A stretch of DNA of 64,000 nt from an uncultured Clostridia bacterium. Lineage in GTDB: Bacteria > Bacillota > Clostridia > Christensenellales > Aristaeellaceae. A program made the translations under genes and the position numbers. Positions within the stretch are counted from its first letter, which is position 1. Each line of letters starts with the position of its first letter. Below are positions 1 through 8,958 of the stretch, piece by piece. A model generated the notes under the pieces. It worked only from the letters and a program-made list of their open reading frames with translations. It was not told the origin of the DNA and searched no databases. The stretch covers positions 1-64,000 of the forward strand of contig CAKTZR010000010.1 in assembly GCA_934636105.1 (NCBI GenBank), in the 5' to 3' direction.

Positions 1-534
1 AAGTTAATGTTGTCATGCGATTGAGAGGTCTTCCCGAGTTTTCTTCTTTTCTTGATCTAAATTTCGCGGGGGGGGGGATACGGTTTCTGCGTACTGCTTG
101 GATACATACTGAAGAAGCACATTGGCAATTTCAGAAAAATTCCGCAGATTATTTGGCTCCTAATCCTGTTTTTTATGATGTTTATAACAGTTTGGCTTCA
201 ATGGTATTCCTATCACTGCGGCGTTGCATACAATGTCTGGTATAATTGCGCAACTTTACTGCTAGCCGCGTTCAGCCTGACCATCGTGATCGTTATCAGT
301 CCGCAAGAAGGCAGGATTATACAGTTATTATCCAAGTATTCCTTCGGAATTTATCTGCTTCATGTACCGATTTTACAGATTTTGATGAGGTATTTCCATA
401 TGCCGTTTCATTCGCTGTTCTCAATTGGGATACTTACCATTATGGTATTGATTATATCTCTCCTGTGCAGTGCATTGTGCTGTCTGGAGTCCCATATTGC
501 AAGGATATGCTTCTTTGTAAAAAATGACGCATAA
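1..534 (+). CDS. Acyltransferase-3-like membrane protein, 5'-truncated by window edge and frameshifted at a G10 tract
   Basis: Only the C-terminal part is inside the window. From about base 79 the reading frame gives hydrophobic segments ending in a YSFGIYLLH motif followed by a last membrane helix, typical of the C-terminal half of acyltransferase-3 (OafA/WecH-type) proteins that O-acylate surface glycans. Upstream, plausible coding continues in another frame (LPEFSSFLDLNF) and the two frames meet at a run of ten G (68-77). Nine G would make one open frame; ten put it out of frame. This is therefore either a phase-off gene or an assembly error. The gene lies about 30 bases before the DUF4422-GT8 gene, in the same orientation. 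The family call rests on motif and hydropathy only. Confidence 0.6.
68..77 (+). repeat. Poly-G tract (G10) at a frameshift
   Basis: Ten consecutive G sit exactly where the coding frame of the acyltransferase changes. Long poly-G tracts inside genes are classic slipped-strand contingency loci. A second long G run occurs at 4667 in the same cluster. Confidence 0.85.
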
Positions 535-564
535 GCATAAAACATAAAAAGGAGAAAAAAGAAG

Positions 565-2469
565 ATGAGCAAAATAAAGATTCTGACTTCTTTCCATAAA
601 GAATCTGATCTTTTTGTAAGCGAGATCGTTCAGCCGATTCAGGTTGGAACGGACGTGAATGGAGTTGTCAGCACTAAATATCTTCGCGATAATACGGGTG
701 AGCAAATATCCGCAAAAAATCGTATGTATTGCGAATTAACAGCGCAGTATTGGGCTTGGAAAAACCTAGACGCCGACTATTACGGATTTATGCACTACCG
801 CAGATATTTTTCTTTCAGTGAAAGCAACCTGAAATGTGATCAATACGGTAATATTATTTATCCGAGAATAACCCCCGAAACGCTGAAAGAGCTTGGCTAT
901 ACGGATAATTCTATTCGACACATGGTAGAACCTTATGACGTGCTGTCGGTAGAACCACAGGATACGCGGGTCATGGATGGCTCTGCGGATGTATACGAGC
1001 ATTATCAGCGCTCGAAATATCATCGAATTTCTGATCTGGACACAGTTGTACAGATCATCGATGAAAAGTATCCCGAATACAGCGGCCCATGTAAGGAATA
1101 TCTGCATGGACACTTTGGTTATTTCTGCAATATGTATATCCTGAAAAAAGAAGTATTTCAGGATTACTGTGCGTGGGCATTTGATATTTTAGCCGAACAC
1201 GAGCGCAGAACCGATTTAACGGATTATGATATCAATGAATACCGGGTCAGCGGCTTCCTGGCAGAGCGTTTGTGGGGCATCTATTATACGAAAATTAAGC
1301 AGGATGGAAGGCTGAAATGCAAAGAATTACAGAAATCCTATTTTATCGATACCAAACCTGCTCCGGATATTCAACCGGCTTTCAAGCAAAATAACATTCC
1401 TATCGTCATGGCTGCGGATGACGGCTATGTGCCTTATGTAACGGTTATGATTCGGTCTGTTGCAGAAAATGCAAACCCGAATAAGAATTATGACTTTGTT
1501 ATTCTGCACTCCTCAATTACGTCCAAACATCAGCGCCAGATTCAGGAGGAATTCCGAGAGAAGCCCAATTTCAGCATTCGCTTCTGCGATGTTGCCTATT
1601 TGTATGCCGGTGTAAACCTGAAAACACACTTCCATATTTCTGTCGAGACATTTTACCGCCTGTTGATGCAGGACATTATGAAGCATTATGACAAGGTTCT
1701 CTATATGGATTCGGACCTTGTCGTGCTGGATGATTTGGCCAAGCTATATGACACAGATATGACCGGTTACTGCCTTGGCGCCGTTCGGGATATCGATATG
1801 GCGGGAAACTATCACGGCAAAGACCCGAACAGAAAGGCTTATTTTCAGGAAACGCTGACGATTGCAAATCCGTACGACTATATCAATGCAGGTGTGCTCG
1901 TGATGAACCTTGCGGAATTCCGCAGAAACTTCACCACGCAAAAGATTCTGGATACCATCGCCATGCACGAGTGGTTGTATATGGATCAGGATATTTTGAA
2001 TTATCTGTGTGACGGACGTATTCTGTTCCTGGATATGGCCTGGAATGTGGTTATGAATTGGCAGAATGAAACCGGAAGCCGGATAGAGGTCGCGATCAAT
2101 GCCCCTCATCAGCTGTATCTGGACTATATGGAATCCAGAAAACATCCGAAGGTCGCCCATTATGCCGGTTTCCAGAAGCCATGGGCTCTGCCAGAATGCG
2201 ATATGGCAGATTATTTCTGGAAGTATGCAGAGATGACAGGCGTTTATCAAGAGCTGAAAAAAGGGCTGATTCCATCGACTCAGGCGCTGCCATCGGCTGT
2301 ATCCGTCAATGCAGCCGATCCATATCAATTACGGGTGAATGGACTGGATGAATCGATTTATATTGACGGATTGTATATCAAATTGATTAACAAGCTGAAT
2401 ACATGGTTCCCGAAGGAAAGCAAAAAGAGAGAAAGGTTGAAACGGTTTATGAGATTGTTCTTTCACTGA
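565..2469 (+). CDS. Two-domain glycan biosynthesis protein: DUF4422 + GT8 glycosyltransferase
   Basis: The 634-residue protein has two domains. Residues 1 to about 250 are a DUF4422 (capsular polysaccharide synthesis) domain with the NTGEQISAKNR and HYRRYF signatures. Residues about 276 to 565 are a GT8 (LgtC/GatL-like) retaining glycosyltransferase with the nucleotide-sugar motif MAADDGYVPY, a DxD metal site in LYMDSDLVVLDD (near residue 383), NAGVLVMNL, a second metal-side motif MDQDILNYL and a C-terminal HYAGFQKPW. An AAGGAG ribosome site lies ten bases before the ATG. DUF4422 proteins are usually about 260 residues, so this is a fusion; a free-standing DUF4422 relative lies at 8959. It should act at the cytoplasmic face, adding sugars to a lipid-linked glycan. 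Donor and acceptor are unknown. Confidence 0.88.
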   Translation: MSKIKILTSFHKESDLFVSEIVQPIQVGTDVNGVVSTKYLRDNTGEQISAKNRMYCELTAQYWAWKNLDADYYGFMHYRRYFSFSESNLKCDQYGNIIYPRITPETLKELGYTDNSIRHMVEPYDVLSVEPQDTRVMDGSADVYEHYQRSKYHRISDLDTVVQIIDEKYPEYSGPCKEYLHGHFGYFCNMYILKKEVFQDYCAWAFDILAEHERRTDLTDYDINEYRVSGFLAERLWGIYYTKIKQDGRLKCKELQKSYFIDTKPAPDIQPAFKQNNIPIVMAADDGYVPYVTVMIRSVAENANPNKNYDFVILHSSITSKHQRQIQEEFREKPNFSIRFCDVAYLYAGVNLKTHFHISVETFYRLLMQDIMKHYDKVLYMDSDLVVLDDLAKLYDTDMTGYCLGAVRDIDMAGNYHGKDPNRKAYFQETLTIANPYDYINAGVLVMNLAEFRRNFTTQKILDTIAMHEWLYMDQDILNYLCDGRILFLDMAWNVVMNWQNETGSRIEVAINAPHQLYLDYMESRKHPKVAHYAGFQKPWALPECDMADYFWKYAEMTGVYQELKKGLIPSTQALPSAVSVNAADPYQLRVNGLDESIYIDGLYIKLINKLNTWFPKESKKRERLKRFMRLFFH

Positions 2470-2510
2470 GGAAATGAAGTTGTTTATATGGATAGAAAGC
2501 GGGGATACAA

Positions 2511-4949
2511 ATGAAAATTTCAATTATTGTTCCAGTCTATAATACAAAGAAGTATTTAGGCGAATGCCTGGATAGTTTAATCGCGCAGACATATTCTGAT
2601 ATTGAAATTCTATGCGTGGATGATTGTTCGACAGATGGAAGCATTGAGATCATTAAGTCGTATGCCGAAAAGGATTCGCGCATTGTCCCCATCTTTCTGA
2701 GTGAAAACCACGGAACAAGCTATGCCAGAAAGATGGCCGGTATGCGCTGTTCAGGCGATTATGTGATGTTCTGTGACTCGGATGACAAATATCTTCCCAA
2801 TGCCTGCGAAGTTGTTGCCAAAGAGTTGGCTGCCAATCCAGTCGATATTCTCCATTTCCGCTCCAGAGTTTCCTATCATAGAACGTTTGACAAACAGCGT
2901 CAGCAGAATATCTGTTCGTTTATCGAGCCGTACTTGGGGGAAGTCGATGGAGATCTTCTGAAAGCATGCTATATAGATAAGAAATGGAATTTTACACTCT
3001 GGAACAAGGCTTATAACGCCGAAGCATGCCGAAAAGCCTTTACGCTGGCGAGTGAAAAAAATTTCTCCGTGGGCACGGATGTTTATGCGTTTTTCCTGAT
3101 TTCTTATTATTGCCAATCATATCGGGGCATTCCAATCGAATTAAACGAGTATCGATATGGAACAGGCTTAACCGGATTTCAGGCCATGACGAAGAAGCAG
3201 TTTTACAAAACGTGCGATAAATTGACTGCGGTTAATGAACTGACGGATTTCCTAAAAAAGGTCGAAGCGGAAGATCGATATTATAAGTATGCGCATCAGA
3301 TTCGTGAGGAGATGCTCAATGGCATTGTATATTCCTGGTTTAATACCGTTTCGATCGAAGATGCGGCAGACTGTTTCTGGTATCTTGCTAAAAAGCAATC
3401 TCCCTCTGAATTGATGGGAATTCTGGCCAGACGATACTGGCGCGAGAGTGCAGAAATTGTAAAAAGGATAGCTGTACGGCGAAACAAATATGAAGTCGGC
3501 AAAAAAGTTGCAAGAATCGCCGTATATTACAACAGCATTTGCAATGGCGGAGCACAAAAAATTGCGGCGCAGATGGTTCAAATGTTGGCAGACAGGGGGT
3601 TCTATGTGCTCTTGGTGACAGATACTCCCGCATCTGACGATGATTATCCGATACCGGAAAATATTGAGCGGGTCATCCTTCCCCACTTTGAAGATGCAAG
3701 CGGGGAAAACTATCATTTGCGCGCATACACATGGGAATACCTGATAAAAAGTTATCAGATCGATACTATCGTATACCATCAGGGGCTTCATCCTGCCCTT
3801 CTGTGGGATTTCTGCACAATAAAAGCCTTTAATGTGAATTTGATTGCCCAGCTGCATTCCGTATTCAATTCCACAATGTGGTATTCTCTGGAGATGTCCT
3901 CCTACTGTCCGTATATTTATCAGTTGGCGGATCGGCTGGTGTGTCTATCCAGAATGGATCAGATCTACTGGGAAAACTTTGGAATTGCTGCATATATCCC
4001 GAATCCCGTCGAACTGTGCTCAAGGGAGCAAATGTCAAATTTGTCTTCTTCCAACATTGTGTGGGTCGGCCGTATTTCCGCAGAAAAGCAGTTGGATAAA
4101 ATGCTGGAAGCGTTTTCTATTGTGCAAGCCTCTGTACCGGAAGCAACGCTGACAGTTGTGGGCGATGGCGCAGATCCCCAATTTCTGAAGAATGCGCAGG
4201 CATACGCTCAAAAACTTGAAATTGAAAACGCCGTCACCTTTGCAGGATTCCAGCTGAATGTATCCGAATATTACCAAAACGCCAGCGTATTGGCAATGAC
4301 CTCTAAAATCGAAGGGTATTCATTGGTTCTTGCGGAGAGCAAGGCCTATGGGCTTCCTGCCGTCATGTTCGATTTGCCCTGGATCGAATTTTGCAGGGAT
4401 GGACGTGGCATCGTCTGTGTACCGCAGGGCAGCACAATTCGCCTGGCCGAAGAACTGATTGCCCTTCTGCGTGATCCCGAAAAGAGAGCAGCACAGGGAA
4501 AGCTGGCCAGAGAAAGCATTGAAGATTTTGCTGCATTTGATTATGCCGGAAGCTGGCAGCAGGTCTTTGACAGCTTTATGCAGCCACAGGAGCGCAAATC
4601 CAACATTGACCACGAGATGATTTTGGACTGCATTTTTTCCGGAATCCAACAGGGCGTACAGCGTCTGGGGGGGGGAACAGAAGGAAGAAAATCTGATGGG
4701 CTGCGTGCGGCAGTGAGCCGTCACGAGGAGGTCGTGAACCGTCATGAGGAGGTTGTAAACCGCCATGAAGAAGTCGTAAACCGTCATGAAGAGGTTATCA
4801 ACCGTCATGAAAGCTCGATCAATCATCAGTGGGAAATTCAAAAATGGCACGAGGAGCGTCTGGTTGCTCTGGAAAACAGAAAGTCTTTGAGCAGACGAAT
4901 TCTCAGCAAAATCAAACGGGTCGTGAAGAGAATTTTACATTATGCCTAA
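2511..4949 (+). CDS. Fused GT2-GT4 glycosyltransferase with coiled-coil C-terminal tail
   Basis: The 812-residue protein starts with a GT2 domain (IIVPVYNTKKYL at residue 5, VDDCSTDGS, and the metal-binding FCDSDDKYLP). Residues about 340 to 690 form a GT4 domain of GT-B fold (NGGAQKIAAQM, IVWVGRISAEKQLDKML, MTSKIEGYSLVLAESKAYGLP). The last ~120 residues contain five heptad-like RHEEVVN units and a basic end, suggesting an oligomerising or membrane-proximal coiled coil. A G9 tract (4667-4675) at the domain/tail junction is in frame. The stop overlaps the next ATG by eight bases, so translation is probably coupled. Two glycosyl transfers in one polypeptide fit the assembly of a disaccharide unit. 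Confidence 0.88.
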   Translation: MKISIIVPVYNTKKYLGECLDSLIAQTYSDIEILCVDDCSTDGSIEIIKSYAEKDSRIVPIFLSENHGTSYARKMAGMRCSGDYVMFCDSDDKYLPNACEVVAKELAANPVDILHFRSRVSYHRTFDKQRQQNICSFIEPYLGEVDGDLLKACYIDKKWNFTLWNKAYNAEACRKAFTLASEKNFSVGTDVYAFFLISYYCQSYRGIPIELNEYRYGTGLTGFQAMTKKQFYKTCDKLTAVNELTDFLKKVEAEDRYYKYAHQIREEMLNGIVYSWFNTVSIEDAADCFWYLAKKQSPSELMGILARRYWRESAEIVKRIAVRRNKYEVGKKVARIAVYYNSICNGGAQKIAAQMVQMLADRGFYVLLVTDTPASDDDYPIPENIERVILPHFEDASGENYHLRAYTWEYLIKSYQIDTIVYHQGLHPALLWDFCTIKAFNVNLIAQLHSVFNSTMWYSLEMSSYCPYIYQLADRLVCLSRMDQIYWENFGIAAYIPNPVELCSREQMSNLSSSNIVWVGRISAEKQLDKMLEAFSIVQASVPEATLTVVGDGADPQFLKNAQAYAQKLEIENAVTFAGFQLNVSEYYQNASVLAMTSKIEGYSLVLAESKAYGLPAVMFDLPWIEFCRDGRGIVCVPQGSTIRLAEELIALLRDPEKRAAQGKLARESIEDFAAFDYAGSWQQVFDSFMQPQERKSNIDHEMILDCIFSGIQQGVQRLGGGTEGRKSDGLRAAVSRHEEVVNRHEEVVNRHEEVVNRHEEVINRHESSINHQWEIQKWHEERLVALENRKSLSRRILSKIKRVVKRILHYA
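4667..4675 (+). repeat. Poly-G tract (G9), in frame
   Basis: Nine G encode part of a Leu-Gly-Gly-Gly stretch between the GT4 domain and the coiled-coil tail. Loss or gain of one G would replace the tail and the stop that overlaps the downstream start codon. Confidence 0.85.
4718..4817 (+). repeat. 21-bp tandem repeats encoding RHEEVVN heptads
   Basis: About 4.7 imperfect copies of a 21-base unit (consensus starting gtcatgaagag) encode RHEEVVN/RHEEVIN repeats. Unit length equals seven codons, so copy-number change keeps the frame and alters coiled-coil length. Confidence 0.9.
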
Positions 4950-6777
4950 AACAGCACGATATAATAGCTTTGACTTATTAAAAGCCGTCTGCAGCATTGC
5001 CGTTGTTTTCATTCATTATAATTGGAATAACGATTTCGGAATTGCCTTGAAAACAGCTTGTCGTTTTGCGGTGCCCTGCTTTTTATTCATCTCCGGTTTT
5101 TTCTGTGTGAAGGATGGCGCGTTGGTAAGCCGGGAAAAAATGCTTGCAAAACGGAAACATATCCTTTCTCTTGTACTGTACGGCATCTCCGTTTATGCTG
5201 TTGTTTTCATTCTGAATGGCTCCCTGTTGGATATGTCCTTCAATTTGGTTGATGCGCTGCGCGAAAGGCTTGTAGCACCCAGATTGATTAAGCTGGCGGT
5301 AACAAATGATCCGTTAATTTATGCGCATCTCTGGTATCTATTGGCGGTAATTTACATTTATTCGGTAATGATCCCTTTTGCCGGGAAAAAAGTATCGTCG
5401 CCGATTGTCGGCTTGCTGGCTTTATGCTTAACGGCTGGATTTTCCTGCCTGAGCGAATTCAGGGCATTCCTGCACATTCAAACAAGTCTTCCTCTGGGAG
5501 ATCAGCGTCTGTATTATCATAACCTTTTTGTTTTTCGAGCGCTGCCGTTCTTTTTGTTTGGCGTTTGGGCGGGCAAAAAATGCTCTACCCCTCGTAGCAA
5601 TATTGGCCTTATGCGACTTCTTGCGAACATCTCTCCAGTCGTGTGGATAACGATCGCCTTTGCAGGGATGCTTCTTAGCGTAAAAGAGCGGACGGTCATC
5701 GGCTTTGAATCTCAGTTTTATGTAGGAACCTATATCACTGTCGCGGCGTTGTGCTGCTGCTGTGTTGCCCATCCGAATGCAAAGATTCGTGTACTCAATC
5801 ACATCGGAAGAGACCTTTCCTTAAATATATATATTTTGCACATTGCCTGCGGTTCAGGCATCAGTCTTGCTGCAAAATATATGGGTTTATGGGGGAATGA
5901 AAATTATTCGCTGTTAAGACCATTCTTCATTTTAGCGGCCACACTTCTTGTAAGTGAACTCATTTTTCTAAAAACTAAACCGAAGGAAGATCACACCATC
6001 ATGGTTACTGTATTTCAAAAACTCAAAAGTTCCAAGTTTCTTTTTACCGAACTTGCCAAACGTGACTTCAAACAAAAATATAAGAGAACCGTTCTCGGAA
6101 TGGGATGGAGCATCCTGTCGCCGCTGCTGACGCTTTTAGTGATGCGCCTGGTGTTCACCCATTTCTTTGGCCACAGCATTGCCCATTATACGACGTATCT
6201 GTTCTGCGGCAATTTGGTCTATTCTTATTTCAAGGAATCGACTACCGGTGGAATGAACGCGTTGATGTCCAATAGTGGCATTATTACCAAGGTAAACATA
6301 CCGAAGTACATGTTCTTGCTATCCAAGAATGTTTCATCGCTCATCAATTTCGGCCTTTCGTTGTGCGTTTTCTTTATTTTTGCCCTGGTTGACGGAATTT
6401 CGTTCGGGCCGCATTTCTTGGCGCTGCTCTATCCCATCGTATGTTTGGTTCTGTTTAATATTGGAATGGGTCTCATTCTGTCGGCGTTATTTGTCTTTTT
6501 CAGGGATACGAGCTATTTATATGATATCTTCACCCTGTTGCTGATGTATATGTCTGCAATCTTCTATCAAGTGAACGGTTATTCTGCAACCGTGCAGAGA
6601 CTTTTTCTGTGCAATCCGATTTACTGCTATATAAAGTATTTCCGCGTGGTTGTCCTGGATGGCGCCATCCCCAGCTTTTCATTCCATTGCATCTGTGCAG
6701 CCTATGCCTTGATTGTGCTGGCCGTAGGATCGATTGTTTACAAGAAGAATAATCATATGTTCCTGTATTATATGTGA
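4942..6777 (+). CDS. Acyltransferase-3 fused to ABC-2 polysaccharide export permease
   Basis: Residues 1 to about 335 are an acyltransferase-3 membrane domain (NSFDLLKAVCSIAVVFIHYNW, FAVPCFLFISGFF, several helices, LNIYILHIACG). Residues about 354 to 611 are a complete ABC-2 permease of the Wzm/TagG type (LAKRDFKQKYKRTVLGMGWSI, then six hydrophobic segments). Such proteins normally come as two genes. An in-frame ATG at 6001, preceded eleven bases upstream by an AAGGAAG ribosome site, could give a separate permease. The gene starts inside the previous one and ends just before the ATPase gene at 6786, its obvious partner. Role: modify a glycan and, with the ATPase, export it across the membrane. 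An alternative is a recently lost stop codon between two genes. Confidence 0.85.
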   Translation: MPKTARYNSFDLLKAVCSIAVVFIHYNWNNDFGIALKTACRFAVPCFLFISGFFCVKDGALVSREKMLAKRKHILSLVLYGISVYAVVFILNGSLLDMSFNLVDALRERLVAPRLIKLAVTNDPLIYAHLWYLLAVIYIYSVMIPFAGKKVSSPIVGLLALCLTAGFSCLSEFRAFLHIQTSLPLGDQRLYYHNLFVFRALPFFLFGVWAGKKCSTPRSNIGLMRLLANISPVVWITIAFAGMLLSVKERTVIGFESQFYVGTYITVAALCCCCVAHPNAKIRVLNHIGRDLSLNIYILHIACGSGISLAAKYMGLWGNENYSLLRPFFILAATLLVSELIFLKTKPKEDHTIMVTVFQKLKSSKFLFTELAKRDFKQKYKRTVLGMGWSILSPLLTLLVMRLVFTHFFGHSIAHYTTYLFCGNLVYSYFKESTTGGMNALMSNSGIITKVNIPKYMFLLSKNVSSLINFGLSLCVFFIFALVDGISFGPHFLALLYPIVCLVLFNIGMGLILSALFVFFRDTSYLYDIFTLLLMYMSAIFYQVNGYSATVQRLFLCNPIYCYIKYFRVVVLDGAIPSFSFHCICAAYALIVLAVGSIVYKKNNHMFLYYM

Positions 6778-6785
6778 GGTAGCAA

Positions 6786-7718
6786 ATGGCAATGATCAAA
6801 GCGAGCGGAGTATCCATCCGCTATATTACGGGCGATTTTCAGGATATCGGCCTGAAAGAATACGTCATGCGCCGCCTGAAGGGAAACTATCATGTTACGG
6901 AATTCTGGGCGGATAAAGATGTATCCTTCTCTCTGGAAAAGGGAGACATGCTGGGTATTATCGGCTCCAATGGCGCGGGCAAATCCACGCTGCTGAAAGC
7001 GGTTTCCGGCATCATGGTTCCTACGAAGGGTTCTATGGAAATCAACGGCAGCGTCGCGGCGCTGTTGGAACTGGGTTCCGGTTTCGATGGAGACCTGACT
7101 GTTCTGGAGAATACTTATCTTCGCGGCGCCATGCTTGGCTATACGCGCAAGTTCATGGACGATATGTATGATGAAATCATCGAATTTGCCGAATTAAAAG
7201 ACTTTCAGGATCGCCCCTTTAAGCAGCTGTCCTCCGGCATGAAATCCCGGCTGGCCTTTTCCATCGCCTGCCTGGTCAACCCGGATATTCTGATCTTGGA
7301 TGAAGTGTTGTCCGTGGGCGACGGCGCGTTCCGAAAAAAGAGCGGCGACAAGATGAAACAGATTCTTGCGGGCGGCGTCACCGGAATTTTGGTGTCTCAC
7401 TCCGTGGATCAGGTTCGTGAGATGTGCAATAAGCTTCTGTGGCTCGACCACGGCAAGCAGATTTATTTCGGCGGCGACACGGAAACGGTGTGCAACGCCT
7501 ACGAAGAATTTCTGATTACCAAAAAGCTGCCTGAAAACCCGCAGGATATTAAGCAGCTCTCGGAGAACTACATCCGTCGAAAGAAAGAAGAACAGAGGAA
7601 ACGGCAAATGAGCGAAGCGCAGAAGCTCCAGAGCGTTCTGGAGTCCGGCAGCTCTGACGCAGCAGTGGAAGCCGCCTTGGCGATTCTCCGGAAAAACAAG
7701 CCGGAATTGCTGAAATAA
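6786..7718 (+). CDS. ABC transporter ATPase for polysaccharide/teichoic acid export (Wzt/TagH type)
   Basis: The 310-residue nucleotide-binding subunit has Walker A GSNGAGKST, signature LSSGMKSRLAFSIA, Walker B ILILDEVLSVGD and switch ILVSHS. The N-terminal sequence before the core and the E-V-L-S-V-G-D form of Walker B are typical of the Wzt/TagH/RfbE group that energises export of lipid-linked polysaccharide. The ~60-residue C-terminal tail is charged and helical rather than the long carbohydrate-binding domain of O9a-type Wzt, so chain-end recognition is not expected here. It follows the permease gene by eight bases and should pair with that permease domain. Confidence 0.92.
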   Translation: MAMIKASGVSIRYITGDFQDIGLKEYVMRRLKGNYHVTEFWADKDVSFSLEKGDMLGIIGSNGAGKSTLLKAVSGIMVPTKGSMEINGSVAALLELGSGFDGDLTVLENTYLRGAMLGYTRKFMDDMYDEIIEFAELKDFQDRPFKQLSSGMKSRLAFSIACLVNPDILILDEVLSVGDGAFRKKSGDKMKQILAGGVTGILVSHSVDQVREMCNKLLWLDHGKQIYFGGDTETVCNAYEEFLITKKLPENPQDIKQLSENYIRRKKEEQRKRQMSEAQKLQSVLESGSSDAAVEAALAILRKNKPELLK

Positions 7719-7799
7719 AGATTACTCACAGCCGCTAGACCATTTTGCTGAAACACTCCATTTTTCGCTGACGCATCTAAATCAAAAGGGGGAATTTTT

Positions 7800-8918
7800 G
7801 TGCCATACGATTATCTCATCATCGGCGCGGGACTTTACGGTGCGGTCTTCGCTCAGCAGGCCAAAGCCGCCGGAAAATCCGTGCTTGTCATCGACAAGCG
7901 CAATCACATTGCGGGCAACGTCTACACGGAAAAGGTGGAGGGCATTGATTTTCACAAGTACGGGGCACACATCTTCCATACCAACAATAAGCCGGTTTGG
8001 GATTATGTGAATCAGTTTGTGACCTTTAACCGCTTCACCAATTCCCCGGTGGCGAATTACAAGGGCGAACTTTACTCCCTGCCCTTCAACATGTACACCT
8101 TCAACAAGATGTGGGGCGTGGTCACGCCGGAAGAAGCGGCTGCGGAGATCGAGCGGCAGCGTCGGGAAGCAGGCATTACCGAACCGAAGAATCTGGAAGA
8201 ACAGGCCATCTCTCTGGTGGGCACAGATATCTACGAAAAGCTCATCAAGGGCTATACCCAGAAGCAGTGGGGCCGCCCCTGCAACGAGCTGCCCAGCTTC
8301 ATCATCAAGCGCCTGCCCGTGCGCCTGACCTTTGACAACAACTACTTCAACGCCCTCTATCAAGGCATTCCCATCGGCGGCTATACCCGCCTTGTGGAGC
8401 GCATGCTGGACGGCATCGAGGTTCGTCTTGGGGTGGATTATCTGCAAAACAAAGCGGAACTGGATGCTTTGGCAGAGAAGGTCGTTTACACCGGCCCCAT
8501 CGACGCTTATTTCGGCTATCAGCTGGGCGCGCTGGAATACCGCAGCGTCCGCTTCGAAAACGAGCTGCTGGACAAGCCCAATTTTCAGGGCAACGCCGCC
8601 GTGAACTACACCGACGCCGAAACGCCCTATACCCGCATCATCGAGCACAAGTGGTTCACCTTCGGCAAGGATGAAAACGGAAACGATCTGCCCAAGACAA
8701 TCATCAGCCGGGAGTATTCCAGCGAGTGGAAGCCCGGCGACGAACCGTATTATCCGGTCAACGACGAGAAAAACGGCGCGCTGTATGCGGCATACAAAAA
8801 GCTGGCCGAAACGCAGAAGAACGTCATCTTTGGCGGAAGGCTCGGCGAATACAAGTATTATGATATGGACGCTGTGATCGCCGCCGCGCTGGCCTGCGCG
8901 CAAAAAGAATTGGCGTAA
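7800..8918 (+). CDS. glf: UDP-galactopyranose mutase
   Basis: This FAD enzyme converts UDP-galactopyranose to UDP-galactofuranose, the donor for galactofuranosyl residues. The 372-residue product has the N-terminal Rossmann motif IIGAGLYGAVFA, then VIDKRNHIAGNVYT, KYGAHIFHT, a FNMYTFNKMWGV stretch and the NYTD region near residue 265, all family hallmarks, and full family length. The start is GTG at 7800, supported by an AAAGGGGGA ribosome site about eight bases upstream; no better ATG exists. It is codirectional with the export genes, and its base composition is more G+C-rich than the cluster before 6.8 kb. Confidence 0.96.
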   Translation: MPYDYLIIGAGLYGAVFAQQAKAAGKSVLVIDKRNHIAGNVYTEKVEGIDFHKYGAHIFHTNNKPVWDYVNQFVTFNRFTNSPVANYKGELYSLPFNMYTFNKMWGVVTPEEAAAEIERQRREAGITEPKNLEEQAISLVGTDIYEKLIKGYTQKQWGRPCNELPSFIIKRLPVRLTFDNNYFNALYQGIPIGGYTRLVERMLDGIEVRLGVDYLQNKAELDALAEKVVYTGPIDAYFGYQLGALEYRSVRFENELLDKPNFQGNAAVNYTDAETPYTRIIEHKWFTFGKDENGNDLPKTIISREYSSEWKPGDEPYYPVNDEKNGALYAAYKKLAETQKNVIFGGRLGEYKYYDMDAVIAAALACAQKELA

Positions 8919-8958
8919 CCTCCAAGCTCAGCCGTCTGCGTCAAGAAAGGAGAAGCCC

